Source: Sideroxyarcus sp. (lineage in GTDB: Bacteria > Pseudomonadota > Gammaproteobacteria > Burkholderiales > Gallionellaceae). Taken from it: DNA of 49,563 bases. The stretch spans positions 1 to 49,563 of the forward strand of contig JAUSBC010000060.1 of assembly GCA_030652215.1 (NCBI GenBank). Direction: 5' to 3'. Shown one piece after another: positions 39,732 through 47,846 of this stretch. Under the pieces are notes generated by a model, which worked only from the letters and a program-made list of their open reading frames with translations, made no database searches and was not told the DNA's origin. Both the position numbers and the translations under genes were made by a program. Numbering within the stretch: position 1 is the stretch's first letter; each line of letters begins with the position of its first letter.

Positions 39732-41039
39732 ATGACCGACTACGCCCGCTACGCCGAACGCCGCAAACGCCTGCAAACCGGGATGCAGCACGGCATTGCC
39801 GTCATTCCCACCGCGCCGGAAGTGGCGCGCAACGCGGACACGCACTACGACTATCGCCACGGTAGCCACTTTTACTACCTCACCGGTTTCACCGAGCCGG
39901 AAGCGGTCGTGGTGCTGGTGGCGGGCGACAAGATGCAATCCATCCTGTTTTGCCGCGAAAAGAATGCGGAACGGGAAGTATGGGACGGTTTTCGCTACGG
40001 TCCGGATGGGGCGGCAGAAAAATTCGGCTTCGATGCCGCCTATCCCATCGCACAACTGGATGAAAAGCTCGCCGAGCTGATGGGCAATCAGCCCGCACTG
40101 TTCTACCCGCTGGGAACCGATCCCGCCTGGGATGCGCGTCTGCTCGGGGTGCGTGAAGCGGTCAAGGCAAAAGCGCGCAGCGGCATCCACGCTCCCGGCG
40201 AACTGCGCGATGTGCGCGCCCTGCTCGACGAAATGCGCCTGATCAAGGACCCGCATGAGCAGGACATCATGCGCCGTGCCGCGAAGATATCCTGCGGCGC
40301 GCACCGCCGTGCCATGCGTTTCGCGCGTCCCGGCCAATTCGAATACGAAGTGGAAGCCGAATATCTCCACGAGTTCTGCCGCCACGGCGCGCGCCAACCC
40401 GCCTACACCAGCATCGTGGCGGGCGGAGCCAATGCCTGCACCCTGCATTACGTGGGCAACAACTCGCGCCTGAACGACGGCGACCTGCTGCTTATCGACG
40501 CGGGCTGCGAACTGGAAGGCTATGCTTCCGACATTACGCGCACCTTCCCGGTGAACGGCAAATTCAGCCCGGCACAAAAAGACGTATACGAGATCGTGCT
40601 GGCCGCACAGGCTGCCGCGATCTCCGTCGCCCAACCCGGCAAGCCGTGGAATGCGCCGCATGAGGCGGCTTTGCGCGTGTTGGCCCAGGGCTTCGTCGAC
40701 CTCAAACTGTGCACGGGCACGGTGGAGTCGGTGCTGGAGACCGAAAGCTACAAACAGTTCTACATGCACCGCACCGGCCACTGGCTGGGCATGGACGTGC
40801 ACGATGTGGGCGAATACAAGTCCGGCGAGCAATGGCGCCCGCTGCAACCCGGCATGATGCTGACCGTCGAACCCGGCTGCTACATACGCCCGGCCGACGG
40901 CGTACCGAAAGAGCTGTGGAACATCGGCATCCGCATCGAGGACGACGTGCTCATCACCGCGCAGGGCAACGAGGTGTTGACGCTGGATGCGCCAAAGTCG
41001 GTGGCTGAAATCGAAGAAACAATGAAAAACAATAATTAG
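39732..41039 (+). CDS. pepP: Xaa-Pro aminopeptidase (aminopeptidase P)
   Basis: A 435-residue pita-bread metallopeptidase removing N-terminal residues before proline. An N-terminal aminopeptidase P domain (DYRHGSHFYYLTGFTEPEAV) is followed by the catalytic domain, with metal ligands in LLIDAGCELEGYASDITRTF, HRTGHWLGMDVHD, TVEPGCYIR and GIRIEDDVLIT. ATG 39732 (MTDYARYAERRKRL) is one base after the murU stop; ATG 39723 (overlap) is also possible. Confidence 0.95.
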   Translation: MTDYARYAERRKRLQTGMQHGIAVIPTAPEVARNADTHYDYRHGSHFYYLTGFTEPEAVVVLVAGDKMQSILFCREKNAEREVWDGFRYGPDGAAEKFGFDAAYPIAQLDEKLAELMGNQPALFYPLGTDPAWDARLLGVREAVKAKARSGIHAPGELRDVRALLDEMRLIKDPHEQDIMRRAAKISCGAHRRAMRFARPGQFEYEVEAEYLHEFCRHGARQPAYTSIVAGGANACTLHYVGNNSRLNDGDLLLIDAGCELEGYASDITRTFPVNGKFSPAQKDVYEIVLAAQAAAISVAQPGKPWNAPHEAALRVLAQGFVDLKLCTGTVESVLETESYKQFYMHRTGHWLGMDVHDVGEYKSGEQWRPLQPGMMLTVEPGCYIRPADGVPKELWNIGIRIEDDVLITAQGNEVLTLDAPKSVAEIEETMKNNN

Positions 41040-41045
41040 CCACAA

Positions 41046-41092
41046 AGTACTCAGAGAAAAACTCCACCTCTCCGCGTTTTTTTCTGTGTACT
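41046..41092. repeat. Imperfect inverted repeat between pepP and ubiH
   Basis: AGTACTCAGAGAAAAA pairs with TTTTTTTCTGTGTACT at 14 of 16 positions around a 15-bp loop. It could act as a weak terminator in either direction or be a repeat remnant. Confidence 0.4.
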
Positions 41093-41118
41093 CTATTGCA
41101 ATAGCATTTAGGGGTTTT

Positions 41119-42279
41119 ATGACTATTTCAAACTGCGACATCGCAATCATCGGCGGCGGCCCGGTTGGCGCCGCGCTGGCCGTTGCGCTGCAGGGCAATG
41201 ATCTGAACGTGGTATTGCTCGAAGCGCGCGAATCCGAGATCAACACCACCGACCCGCGTTCGCTGGCCCTGGCCTACGGTACACGCCTGTTGCTGCAGCG
41301 CCTGCACGCGTGGGACACGATTCCCAACGTCAGCAACATCAAGACCATCGAAGTCACGCAGAAAAACACTTCCGGCCACGCGACGTTGCGCGCCGAAGAA
41401 CTGGGCGTATCCGAAATGGGCTATGTGCTGCCCTACACCGCGCTGCATGCCGCATTGCAACAAAGCCTGCAGCGTTCCGATATCCATTGCCTGTACGGCG
41501 CTGCCGTCAGCGACCTGCGCAGTTCCGGCGATTGCACGACGCTCACCTACCGGCACGGAGGCAAAGAACATACGCTCAGCGCGCGGCTCGCCGTCGTGGC
41601 GGAGGGCGGCAAACTGCTCGAAGCATCGCATCCGCCCGAAATCACCGATTACGGACAAAGCGGCGTCATTGCCCATGTCACCAGTACGCAGCCGCCATCC
41701 GGCAAGGCGTTCGAACATTTCACCCCGCAGGGGCCAATGGCGCTGCTGCCTTATCTGGACGGTTACGAACTGGTGCTGACCGCGCCGCACGACACCGCGC
41801 AGGCCATGCTGGCATGGGACGACGCGACCTTCCTGCGCAATCTGCAGGAACATTTCGGCGACCGCGTAGGAACATTCACCGGCGTCGGTCCGCGCAACTG
41901 CTACCCGCTGCGTTTGAGACGCGCGCCCGACATCACCTTTCCGCATACCGTGCTCATCGGCAATGCCGCCCAGACGCTGCACCCCGTGGCCGGCCAGGGT
42001 TTCAACATGGGCGTCCGCGATGCGTGGGAACTGGCGCAGGCCATCCTCGACAGCGCACCGGACGGCATCGGCTCTGCCGCAATGTGCGCCGCCTACCGCA
42101 AATCGCGCCGCATCGACCGCAATGCGGGCATTCGCTTTACCGACGGCCTCGTGCGTCTTTTCTCTAACGACTTGCCGCTGCTGGGCCCGGTGCGCTCGGC
42201 CGCACTCACTCTGCTCGACCGCATCCCGCCCGCGAAAAAATTTGTGGCGCGAAGAATGATGTTCGGCGCGAACGGCTGA
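41119..42279 (+). CDS. ubiH: UbiH-type FAD-dependent ubiquinone biosynthesis hydroxylase
   Basis: A 386-residue flavin monooxygenase of ubiquinone ring hydroxylation. It has the N-terminal dinucleotide-binding IAIIGGGPVGAALAVAL (about 7-23), DPRSLALAYGTRLLLQRL (the UbiH/UbiF substrate region) and the second FAD motif GNAAQTLHPVAGQGFNMGVR (about 281-300). Whether the target is C4 (UbiH) or another position is judged only by overall similarity. Its stop overlaps the cyclase start (ATGA). Confidence 0.9.
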   Translation: MTISNCDIAIIGGGPVGAALAVALQGNDLNVVLLEARESEINTTDPRSLALAYGTRLLLQRLHAWDTIPNVSNIKTIEVTQKNTSGHATLRAEELGVSEMGYVLPYTALHAALQQSLQRSDIHCLYGAAVSDLRSSGDCTTLTYRHGGKEHTLSARLAVVAEGGKLLEASHPPEITDYGQSGVIAHVTSTQPPSGKAFEHFTPQGPMALLPYLDGYELVLTAPHDTAQAMLAWDDATFLRNLQEHFGDRVGTFTGVGPRNCYPLRLRRAPDITFPHTVLIGNAAQTLHPVAGQGFNMGVRDAWELAQAILDSAPDGIGSAAMCAAYRKSRRIDRNAGIRFTDGLVRLFSNDLPLLGPVRSAALTLLDRIPPAKKFVARRMMFGANG

Positions 42280-43175
42280 TGAACGCAGAACAACAGCATG
42301 CCGCCATCCTGTTTGCCGATATCAGCGGCAGCACGGCGCTGTACGACAAGCTGGGCAACAATCAGGCATTGCAACTGGTCACCCACACGCTCGGCATACT
42401 TACGCGGGAAATGTCTGCGCATCGGGGCACACTGATCAAGACCATAGGCGACGAGATCATGTGCATCTTCCCGGACGCAGTCTCCGCGCTGGATGCGGCC
42501 TGTGCCATGCAGACGGCGATTGCCGTGCAGCGCCCGGGCGGCGACCAGCCGGTTTACGTGCGCATCGGCCTCCACTGCGGCGAGGTCATTCTTGAAGGGG
42601 GCGACGTGTTTGGCGATGCCGTAAACGTCGCTGCGCGCGTCACCGCCATCACGCGCGCCAGACAAATCATGACCACGCAAGCGGTCGTCGACTTGCTCCC
42701 CGAAAACATGCGCGCCATGACACAGCCGGTCATGCGCGCCGAGTTCCACGGTAAGGAGGGGACGATCAATGTCTTCCAGATATTGTGGGAGCGGGAAGAC
42801 ACCACGCGCACGCGCATCGGCATGTCGGCTTTCCGCAAGGCGGCTGAAACCAGAAACGAACTGGTGCTGCGCTACCACCAGCAGGTCATCACCCTGAGCG
42901 AAAAATTCAAGAGCATCGTGCTCGGCCGCGGCGACGATTGCGATCTGATGATCCGCAACAACCTGGCTTCGCGCCAGCATGCGCGCATCGAATACAACTT
43001 CGGCAAGTTCCTGCTCATCGACCACAGCGCGAACGGAACCTTTATCCGCTTCAGCGACAATCAGGTGATACAGCTCAGCCATCAGCAGATTGTGCTGCAC
43101 GGTGCGGGAACGCTCAGTCTGGGCCAGCCGTTTTCAGAATCCCCCACTGAAGTAATCGATTACATTCTGCAGTAA
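42279..43175 (+). CDS. Class III adenylate cyclase with C-terminal FHA domain
   Basis: A 298-residue soluble signalling enzyme. Residues about 8-180 are a class III cyclase: metal Asp in LFADISGS, the adenine-selecting Lys and second metal Asp in KTIGDEIMCIFPD, and the transition-state Asn/Arg in FGDAVNVAARV. This set predicts cAMP rather than cGMP. Residues about 205-290 are an FHA phosphopeptide-binding domain (IVLGRGDDCDLMI, SRQHARIEY, DHSANGTFIR), so activity may be steered by a phosphorylated partner. No membrane segment. It overlaps ubiH by one codon edge. Confidence 0.9.
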   Translation: MNAEQQHAAILFADISGSTALYDKLGNNQALQLVTHTLGILTREMSAHRGTLIKTIGDEIMCIFPDAVSALDAACAMQTAIAVQRPGGDQPVYVRIGLHCGEVILEGGDVFGDAVNVAARVTAITRARQIMTTQAVVDLLPENMRAMTQPVMRAEFHGKEGTINVFQILWEREDTTRTRIGMSAFRKAAETRNELVLRYHQQVITLSEKFKSIVLGRGDDCDLMIRNNLASRQHARIEYNFGKFLLIDHSANGTFIRFSDNQVIQLSHQQIVLHGAGTLSLGQPFSESPTEVIDYILQ

Positions 43176-43262
43176 TCGGCGCCGCGAATGCTGTTTGGCA
43201 CAGGCGAAAAATTGCAGTAACCTCGGCTCCGTCGTTCTCTCCCGCCTCCGGAAAGGGCTGTT

Positions 43263-43697
43263 ATGTTTAAAAAAATGCTCAGTGCCTTCGGCTTGACCAA
43301 AGCCCAGCGCGAGGAAGTTCAGCGCGAAATCAACTTGTACGAAGCCTTGAAGGCGCATACGGACTGGAAGAAGCGCCTGATGGAATATCTCGACGGCCGT
43401 TCCGATGAAGTCCTGCATCCGCACGAAATCTGCGTGGACAACCGTTGCGCGCTCGGTAAATGGATACATGGCCCCGGCAAGGCCCGATTCGGCGAGCAGC
43501 CCCTGTTTCTCAACCTGGTGGAAGAACATGCCAAATTCCACTACCAGGCCTCCAAAGTGGTCGAAGCGCACCAAGCCGGAAAGGCCGCCTTGGCGCTGCA
43601 AATCCTGTCTCAGGATTTTGCGGAACAATCCCGGAAAACAGTGAGTTCCCTGTCAAAGCTCAATGCCATCGTTGAAGGCACCGAGCCGGAAGCCTGA
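43263..43697 (+). CDS. Soluble CZB (zinc-binding) domain protein, copy 1
   Basis: A 144-residue stand-alone CZB domain. The family's 3-His/1-Cys zinc site is visible: His in LKAHTDWKKRL, Cys in CALGKWIHGPG and His in EEHAKFHYQA. The flanking helices carry the usual ARFG and KVVEAH. CZB domains sense zinc or hypochlorous acid, often in chemoreceptors and diguanylate cyclases; here no output domain is attached. Adjacent copy 2 is a clear paralogue. Confidence 0.85.
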   Translation: MFKKMLSAFGLTKAQREEVQREINLYEALKAHTDWKKRLMEYLDGRSDEVLHPHEICVDNRCALGKWIHGPGKARFGEQPLFLNLVEEHAKFHYQASKVVEAHQAGKAALALQILSQDFAEQSRKTVSSLSKLNAIVEGTEPEA

Positions 43698-43923
43698 TTT
43701 CCTCGACTTATGCACGATCACCCCCTCGAATTGGCACTTCCGACAAACGGCACCCCGACGCTTTGCCCCGATAGTTGCCAAATGAATTGTTATTTATCAT
43801 TTACTTAGCAAGTTCCGCCCCGAGCTTCATGCAGCAAAACGGTGCGTGGAGCGCTACCGGGTGATAGACGACAAATTTCATTTGCGTTATATCTTTGCCC
43901 ATCCTTTAGAGGGAAGAAAAAGC

Positions 43924-44358
43924 ATGTTCGAAAAATTCATCGCCGCACTTGGCCTGAAGAGCCAGCAGCAGGAAGAAATCACCCAGGTAATTAACCTGTA
44001 CGACGCCGTCATGGCGCATACCGCCTGGAAAAGACGACTGTTTGAGTATCTTGAAGGACGCTCCAAGGAAGAGTTGCAGCCCAGCAAAATCTGTGTGGAC
44101 TATCTGTGCGTGCTGGGCAAGTGGATACACAGCGACGGCAAGGTTCAGTTCGGGGATGACCCGGCGTTCATGAAGTTGGTGGATGAACATGCGAAATTCC
44201 ATGTCCAAGCGGCCAAAGTCGTCGAAGCGCACCATGTCGGCGATACGAATCTCGCGATGGATATCCTAAAGGGAAGTTTCGACGAACAATCCAGAAAAAC
44301 CGTGAATTGCCTGACCAGGCTCAATTCCGTGATGGAAGCCCGCGAACGGAAAACCTAA
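43924..44358 (+). CDS. Soluble CZB (zinc-binding) domain protein, copy 2
   Basis: A 144-residue paralogue of the preceding gene with matching length and most motifs: AHTAWKRRLFEYLEGRS, CVLGKWIHSDGKVQFGDD, DEHAKFHVQAAKVVEAH and FDEQSRKTVNCLTRLNS. All zinc ligands are kept. The ATG at 43924 aligns with copy 1; GAGGGAAG lies upstream. A 226-bp spacer separates the two, so they may be transcribed separately. Its stop overlaps that of the convergent mpl by 3-4 nt. Confidence 0.85.
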   Translation: MFEKFIAALGLKSQQQEEITQVINLYDAVMAHTAWKRRLFEYLEGRSKEELQPSKICVDYLCVLGKWIHSDGKVQFGDDPAFMKLVDEHAKFHVQAAKVVEAHHVGDTNLAMDILKGSFDEQSRKTVNCLTRLNSVMEARERKT

Positions 44359-45701
44359 GATTTCTGCAGACGATCAAGCAGTTTTTCGTGAATCCCGCCA
44401 AATCCGCCGTTGCTCATCACCAGAATATGGTCGCCTGACTTCGCAACGGCGGCGATGGCCTCAACGAGTTCGTTCAGGTCGTCTTTCACCACCGCCTTCG
44501 CCCCCAGCGGCGCCAGCGCACCGCGCGCATCCCAGCCGAGATTTCCGGCATAGCAGAACGTCAGGTCGGCGTCTTTGAGGCTGCCCGGTAGCGCGTCTTT
44601 CATCACCCCCAGCTTCATGGTGTTGGAGCGCGGCTCCAGCACGGCCAGGATGCGTGCCTTGCCAACCTTGCGGCGCAGACCCGCAACGGTCGTGTCGATG
44701 GCGGTAGGGTGGTGCGCGAAGTCGTCGTACACCGTGATGCCGTTGACCGTGCCGCGCACTTCCATGCGGCGCTTCACGTTCTTGAATTCGGACAACGCCG
44801 CCAAGCCTTGCGACACCGGCACGCCGGCATGTCGCGCCGCGGCCAGTGCAGCCAGCGCGTTCAGGCGATTATGCTCGCCCATCAAGTCCCACTGCAGCTT
44901 ACCCTGCACCTTGCCGTTGAGCGACACCTGCTCGTTGGCGTCGATATTCCAGCCGTCGTCAGAACCGAACTTCTCCACCGGCGTCCAGCAACCGCGCTTG
45001 ATCACGCGTGCCAGCGACTCCTCGCGCCCGTTGCACACCACCAGCCCGTTTCCGGGTACGGTGCGCACCAAGTGATGGAACTGCGTCTCGATGGCCGCGA
45101 GGTCGGGGAAGATGTCGGCGTGGTCAAATTCGAGATTGTTCAGGACCGCTGTGCGCGGATGGTAGTGCACGAACTTGGAACGCTTGTCGAAGAAGGCGGT
45201 GTCGTATTCGTCCGCCTCGATGACAAAGAACGGCGACTCCGTAATGCGCGCGGAAATGCCAAAGTTCTGCGGCACGCCGCCGATCAGGAAGCCGGGGTTC
45301 AGCCCCGCATGTTCCAGTATCCACGCCAGCATCGACGAAGTCGTGGTTTTGCCATGCGTACCCGCCACGCCCAGCACCCACTTGTCGCGCAGCAGCGTAT
45401 CCGCCAGCCATTGCGGGCCGGAGGCATAGGGCAGGTTGCGGTTCAATATCTCTTCCATCAGCGGATTGCCGCGCGACACCACATTGCCGATGACGAACAC
45501 ATCCGGCTTCAGGTCGAGCTGCTCCACACCAAAGCCCTCGATCAGCTCGATGCCCTGCGCTTCGAGTTGTGTGCTCATCGGCGGGTAGACGTTGGCGTCG
45601 CAACCGGTGACGCGATAGCCCGATTGTTTGGCAATTGCCGCGATGCCCCCCATGAAAGTGCCGCAGATGCCGAGGATGTGGATGTGATTTGGTTTGCTCA
45701 T
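44355..45701 (-). CDS. mpl: UDP-N-acetylmuramate:L-alanyl-gamma-D-glutamyl-meso-DAP ligase
   Basis: A 448-residue Mur ligase that reattaches recycled murein tripeptide to UDP-MurNAc. It has the N-terminal IHILGICGTFMGGIAAIAKQ, the ATP loop VLGVAGTHGKTTTSSMLAWI, IEADEYDTAFFDKRSKFVHY, LNNLEFDHADIF and the ligase C-terminal YDDFAHHPTAIDTTVAGLR. The ATG at 45701 has AAGG close upstream; an alternative ATG at 45716 lies in a REP palindrome. Together with AmgK-MurU this fits a peptidoglycan-recycling theme. Confidence 0.96.
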   Translation of the reverse strand: MSKPNHIHILGICGTFMGGIAAIAKQSGYRVTGCDANVYPPMSTQLEAQGIELIEGFGVEQLDLKPDVFVIGNVVSRGNPLMEEILNRNLPYASGPQWLADTLLRDKWVLGVAGTHGKTTTSSMLAWILEHAGLNPGFLIGGVPQNFGISARITESPFFVIEADEYDTAFFDKRSKFVHYHPRTAVLNNLEFDHADIFPDLAAIETQFHHLVRTVPGNGLVVCNGREESLARVIKRGCWTPVEKFGSDDGWNIDANEQVSLNGKVQGKLQWDLMGEHNRLNALAALAAARHAGVPVSQGLAALSEFKNVKRRMEVRGTVNGITVYDDFAHHPTAIDTTVAGLRRKVGKARILAVLEPRSNTMKLGVMKDALPGSLKDADLTFCYAGNLGWDARGALAPLGAKAVVKDDLNELVEAIAAVAKSGDHILVMSNGGFGGIHEKLLDRLQKS

Positions 45702-45711
45702 CGCCTTTTCC

Positions 45712-45820
45712 GTCATTCCGGCGAAGGCCGGAATCCAGTGTAGTTATCAATATGCCTTTTGGTTTTGTCCGCTACGCGGATTTTGTTACTTAGCTGGATC
45801 CCGGCCTGCGCCGGGATGAC
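45712..45820. repeat. REPIN-like pair of palindromes (family C)
   Basis: Two opposed copies of a CTGGAT(T/C)CCGGCCTKCGCC-type palindrome: minus orientation at 45712-45738, plus orientation at 45794-45820, with an AT-richer spacer of 55 bp. It fills the space between mpl and the DUF486 gene and abuts the upstream alternative start of mpl. Confidence 0.8.
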
Positions 45821-45823
45821 AAG

Positions 45824-46177
45824 CTACGTCCTGAAAATAAAATAAACCGCGCCCATCAGGCACAGCCCCGCCCACAGGTAATCCAGTTTCAGCGGCTGGT
45901 TCATGTACATCACCGCAAACGGTACGAAAATCGTCAGCGTGATGACTTCCTGCATGATCTTCAACTGGCCGAGGCTAAGCTGGGTATAGCCGATACGGTT
46001 CGCCGGCACCTGGATCAGATACTCGAACAGCGCAATGCCCCAGCTCAGCAGCGCCGCGATGTACCAGGGCGATGAAGAAAAATTCTTCAGGTGCCCGTAC
46101 CATGCGAACGTCATGAAAAGATTGGACACCGCCAGCATCAGTGCCGTGACCAGAAGAGGGTTGGAGATCAGATTCAT
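45824..46177 (-). CDS. DUF486/DMT-like small membrane protein
   Basis: A 117-residue four-helix membrane protein. Segments such as TFAWYGHLKNF, FEYLIQVPANRIGYTQLSLG and LKIMQEVITLTIFVPFA match the DUF486 family, related to small drug/metabolite transporters. Substrate unknown. It stands between two repeat elements. Confidence 0.88.
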   Translation of the reverse strand: MNLISNPLLVTALMLAVSNLFMTFAWYGHLKNFSSSPWYIAALLSWGIALFEYLIQVPANRIGYTQLSLGQLKIMQEVITLTIFVPFAVMYMNQPLKLDYLWAGLCLMGAVYFIFRT

Positions 46178-46183
46178 AACTTA

Positions 46184-46226
46184 CCCCCTCTCCCTTGCAG
46201 GGAGAGGGTTGGGGTGAGGGTAGAAG
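46184..46226. repeat. Single REP palindrome (family A)
   Basis: CCCCCTCTCCCTTGCAGGGA followed by GAGGGTTGGGGTGAGGGTAG. This is one half of the REPIN seen at 25210 and 30595. It lies just upstream of the DUF486 start, so it would be in that gene's leader if transcribed from further right. Confidence 0.8.
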
Positions 46227-46250
46227 CGTCCAACATCACCTGATCCTTGA

Positions 46251-46703
46251 TTAATTCACGCCCAGCAGTTCAACATCAAACACCAGCGTCGCATTCGGCG
46301 GAATCACCCCGCCAGCGCCGCGTGCGCCGTAGCCGAGACCAGCCGGAATGAGCAGCGTGCGCTGACCGCCCACCTTCATGCCCTGTACGCCCTGATCCCA
46401 ACCCTTGATGACATGGCCCGCGCCCAGCGGGAATTCGAATGGGGAGTTGCGGTCGCGCGAACTGTCGAATTTCTTGCCCTTGAGGTCAGGCGCAGCCGCG
46501 TCGTACAGCCAGCCGGTGTAATGCACGGACACATTCTGGCCGGCCTTGGCTTCTTTGCCCTCGCCCAGCTTGACATCGGTTTTGATGAGTTCGGTCACTT
46601 TGCTGCTCTCCTTGGTTGGCAAACCCTGCGCCGCGCAGGTGCCGGTTGAGAAAATGGCGATTGATAACAGCAAGGCCAGTGGCAAGAAAGATATGCGTTT
46701 CAT
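46251..46703 (-). CDS. Secreted FKBP-type peptidyl-prolyl isomerase
   Basis: A 150-residue protein: signal peptide ([20 protein letters not shown], to about residue 25) and one FKBP domain (about 45-150) with [49 protein letters not shown] and [19 protein letters not shown]. The active-site residues of the family (Tyr, Phe, Asp, Trp) are in place. The ATG at 46703 has GAGGAA four bases upstream. Likely periplasmic protein folding. Confidence 0.93.
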   Translation of the reverse strand: MKRISFLPLALLLSIAIFSTGTCAAQGLPTKESSKVTELIKTDVKLGEGKEAKAGQNVSVHYTGWLYDAAAPDLKGKKFDSSRDRNSPFEFPLGAGHVIKGWDQGVQGMKVGGQRTLLIPAGLGYGARGAGGVIPPNATLVFDVELLGVN

Positions 46704-46761
46704 TCGATTCCTCATGTGAGTATGTTGGGTGGGCACCTGGAACGTGCCCACCCCACCTGAT

Positions 46762-47448
46762 TTAATTAACGCCCAGCAGTTCCACCTCGAACACCAGCGT
46801 CGCATTCGGCGGAATCACGCCGCCCGCACCGCGTTTGCCGTAGCCCATCTCTGGCGGGATAACCAGCGTGCGCTGACCGCCCACCTTCATGCCTTGTACT
46901 CCTTCGTCCCAGCCCGGGATCACTTGACCCATGCCGAGCGGAAAATCAAACGGCTCGTCGCGGTCGCGCGAGCTGTCGAACTTGGTGCCTTTGTTCTCCG
47001 GCGCGTTCTTGTCGAACAGCCAGCCGGTGTAATGCACGGTGACGTGTTGTCCTTCGTGCGCTTCCTCGCCGTCACCAACCTTGGTGTCGACCGTATCGGT
47101 CTTGATCACCTTGAGCAGCTTCACGTCAAACACCAGCGTCGCATTCGGCGGAATCACGCCGCCCGCACCGCGCGGACCGTAGCCCATCTCCGGCGGAATC
47201 ACCAGCGTGCGAGATCCGCCTTCCTTCATCCCTTGCACGCCCTCGTCCCAACCCTTGATGACGCGCCCGCCGCCGAGCGGAAAATCGAACGGCTCGTTGC
47301 GATCAAGCGAACTGTCGAACTTCTTGCCCTTGTTCTCCGGTGCGCTCTCGTCGAAGAGCCAGCCGGTGTAATGCACGATGACGGTTTGTCTGGCTTGCGC
47401 TTCGGCGCCTTCGCCCAGTTTGGTGTCGGTTTTGATTAGAGTGGTCAT
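46762..47448 (-). CDS. Tandem two-domain FKBP-type peptidyl-prolyl isomerase
   Basis: A 228-residue cytoplasmic protein of two full FKBP domains (about 1-113 and 114-228) with a period of 113 residues. Both keep [33 protein letters not shown] and the [12 protein letters not shown] ending. DNA of the two halves is identical over at least 40 bp (46790 and 47129), so duplication is recent or maintained by gene conversion. It has no signal peptide, unlike its 59-bp-distant neighbour, which has the same domain. Confidence 0.93.
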   Translation of the reverse strand: MTTLIKTDTKLGEGAEAQARQTVIVHYTGWLFDESAPENKGKKFDSSLDRNEPFDFPLGGGRVIKGWDEGVQGMKEGGSRTLVIPPEMGYGPRGAGGVIPPNATLVFDVKLLKVIKTDTVDTKVGDGEEAHEGQHVTVHYTGWLFDKNAPENKGTKFDSSRDRDEPFDFPLGMGQVIPGWDEGVQGMKVGGQRTLVIPPEMGYGKRGAGGVIPPNATLVFEVELLGVN

Positions 47449-47489
47449 GTTTCTCTTTCTGGTTGGTTAACTATGTTTGTCAGATGCCT

Positions 47490-47560
47490 GTAGGTTGGGT
47501 GGAGCGTAGCGATACCCAACAAACCAAACGATGGGTATCGCGTTGCTCAACCCATCCTAC
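47490..47560. repeat. Hairpin repeat element (family B), second copy
   Basis: The left arm GTAGGTTGGGTGGAGCG and a GCGATACCCA segment face GATGGGTATCGC and TCAACCCATCCTAC on the right. This is the same element as 26137-26196, slightly more diverged. Confidence 0.75.
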
Positions 47561-47570
47561 GCTTACTATC

Positions 47571-47810
47571 TTAAGTGTTCGGCAAGGAGTCATTACGCAT
47601 CCAAGCATCGAATTCCTTATCAGTTAGCCCCATCCATTCTTGGATGCTTTTGCCCAAGCCATCCATTCCTTGTTGATATGCCAAGCGAAAAGCACCTTTG
47701 GCTTCATCTTCATTTCTGAAATGACCATTTTTATACCAATAGGCAACAGGACTTACCTGTGACATTTTGGGGCCGACATCATTACCGCTTCTTTTTGCTT
47801 TCTGGCTCAT
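47571..47810 (-). CDS. Small hypothetical protein
   Basis: A 79-residue soluble protein, not recognised. It reads SPVAYWYKNGHFRNEDEAKG and LGKSIQEWMGLTDKEFDAWM, mostly helical, with several aromatic residues. The ATG at 47810 has GGGAG six bases upstream and is preferred over a TTG at 47843. The ribosome site and composition support a real gene. It follows metH by 36 nt. Confidence 0.65.
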   Translation of the reverse strand: MSQKAKRSGNDVGPKMSQVSPVAYWYKNGHFRNEDEAKGAFRLAYQQGMDGLGKSIQEWMGLTDKEFDAWMRNDSLPNT

Positions 47811-47846
47811 AGTTGCTCCCATTGCTTCATGGTTATAAGGCAAGTG

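Noticed and set aside
39633-41249. A 538-codon minus-strand open frame
   Set aside because: Shadow of murU, pepP and ubiH, which have clear motifs on the plus strand.
43197-43222. TGGCAC followed by TTGC upstream of the first CZB gene, as a sigma-54 promoter
   Set aside because: The two boxes are 10 bp apart; sigma-54 needs 5 bp between them.
43740-43795. Possible flagellar sigma-28 promoter before the second CZB gene
   Set aside because: A CCCCGATAG stretch is present, but no TAAA box lies at the right distance.
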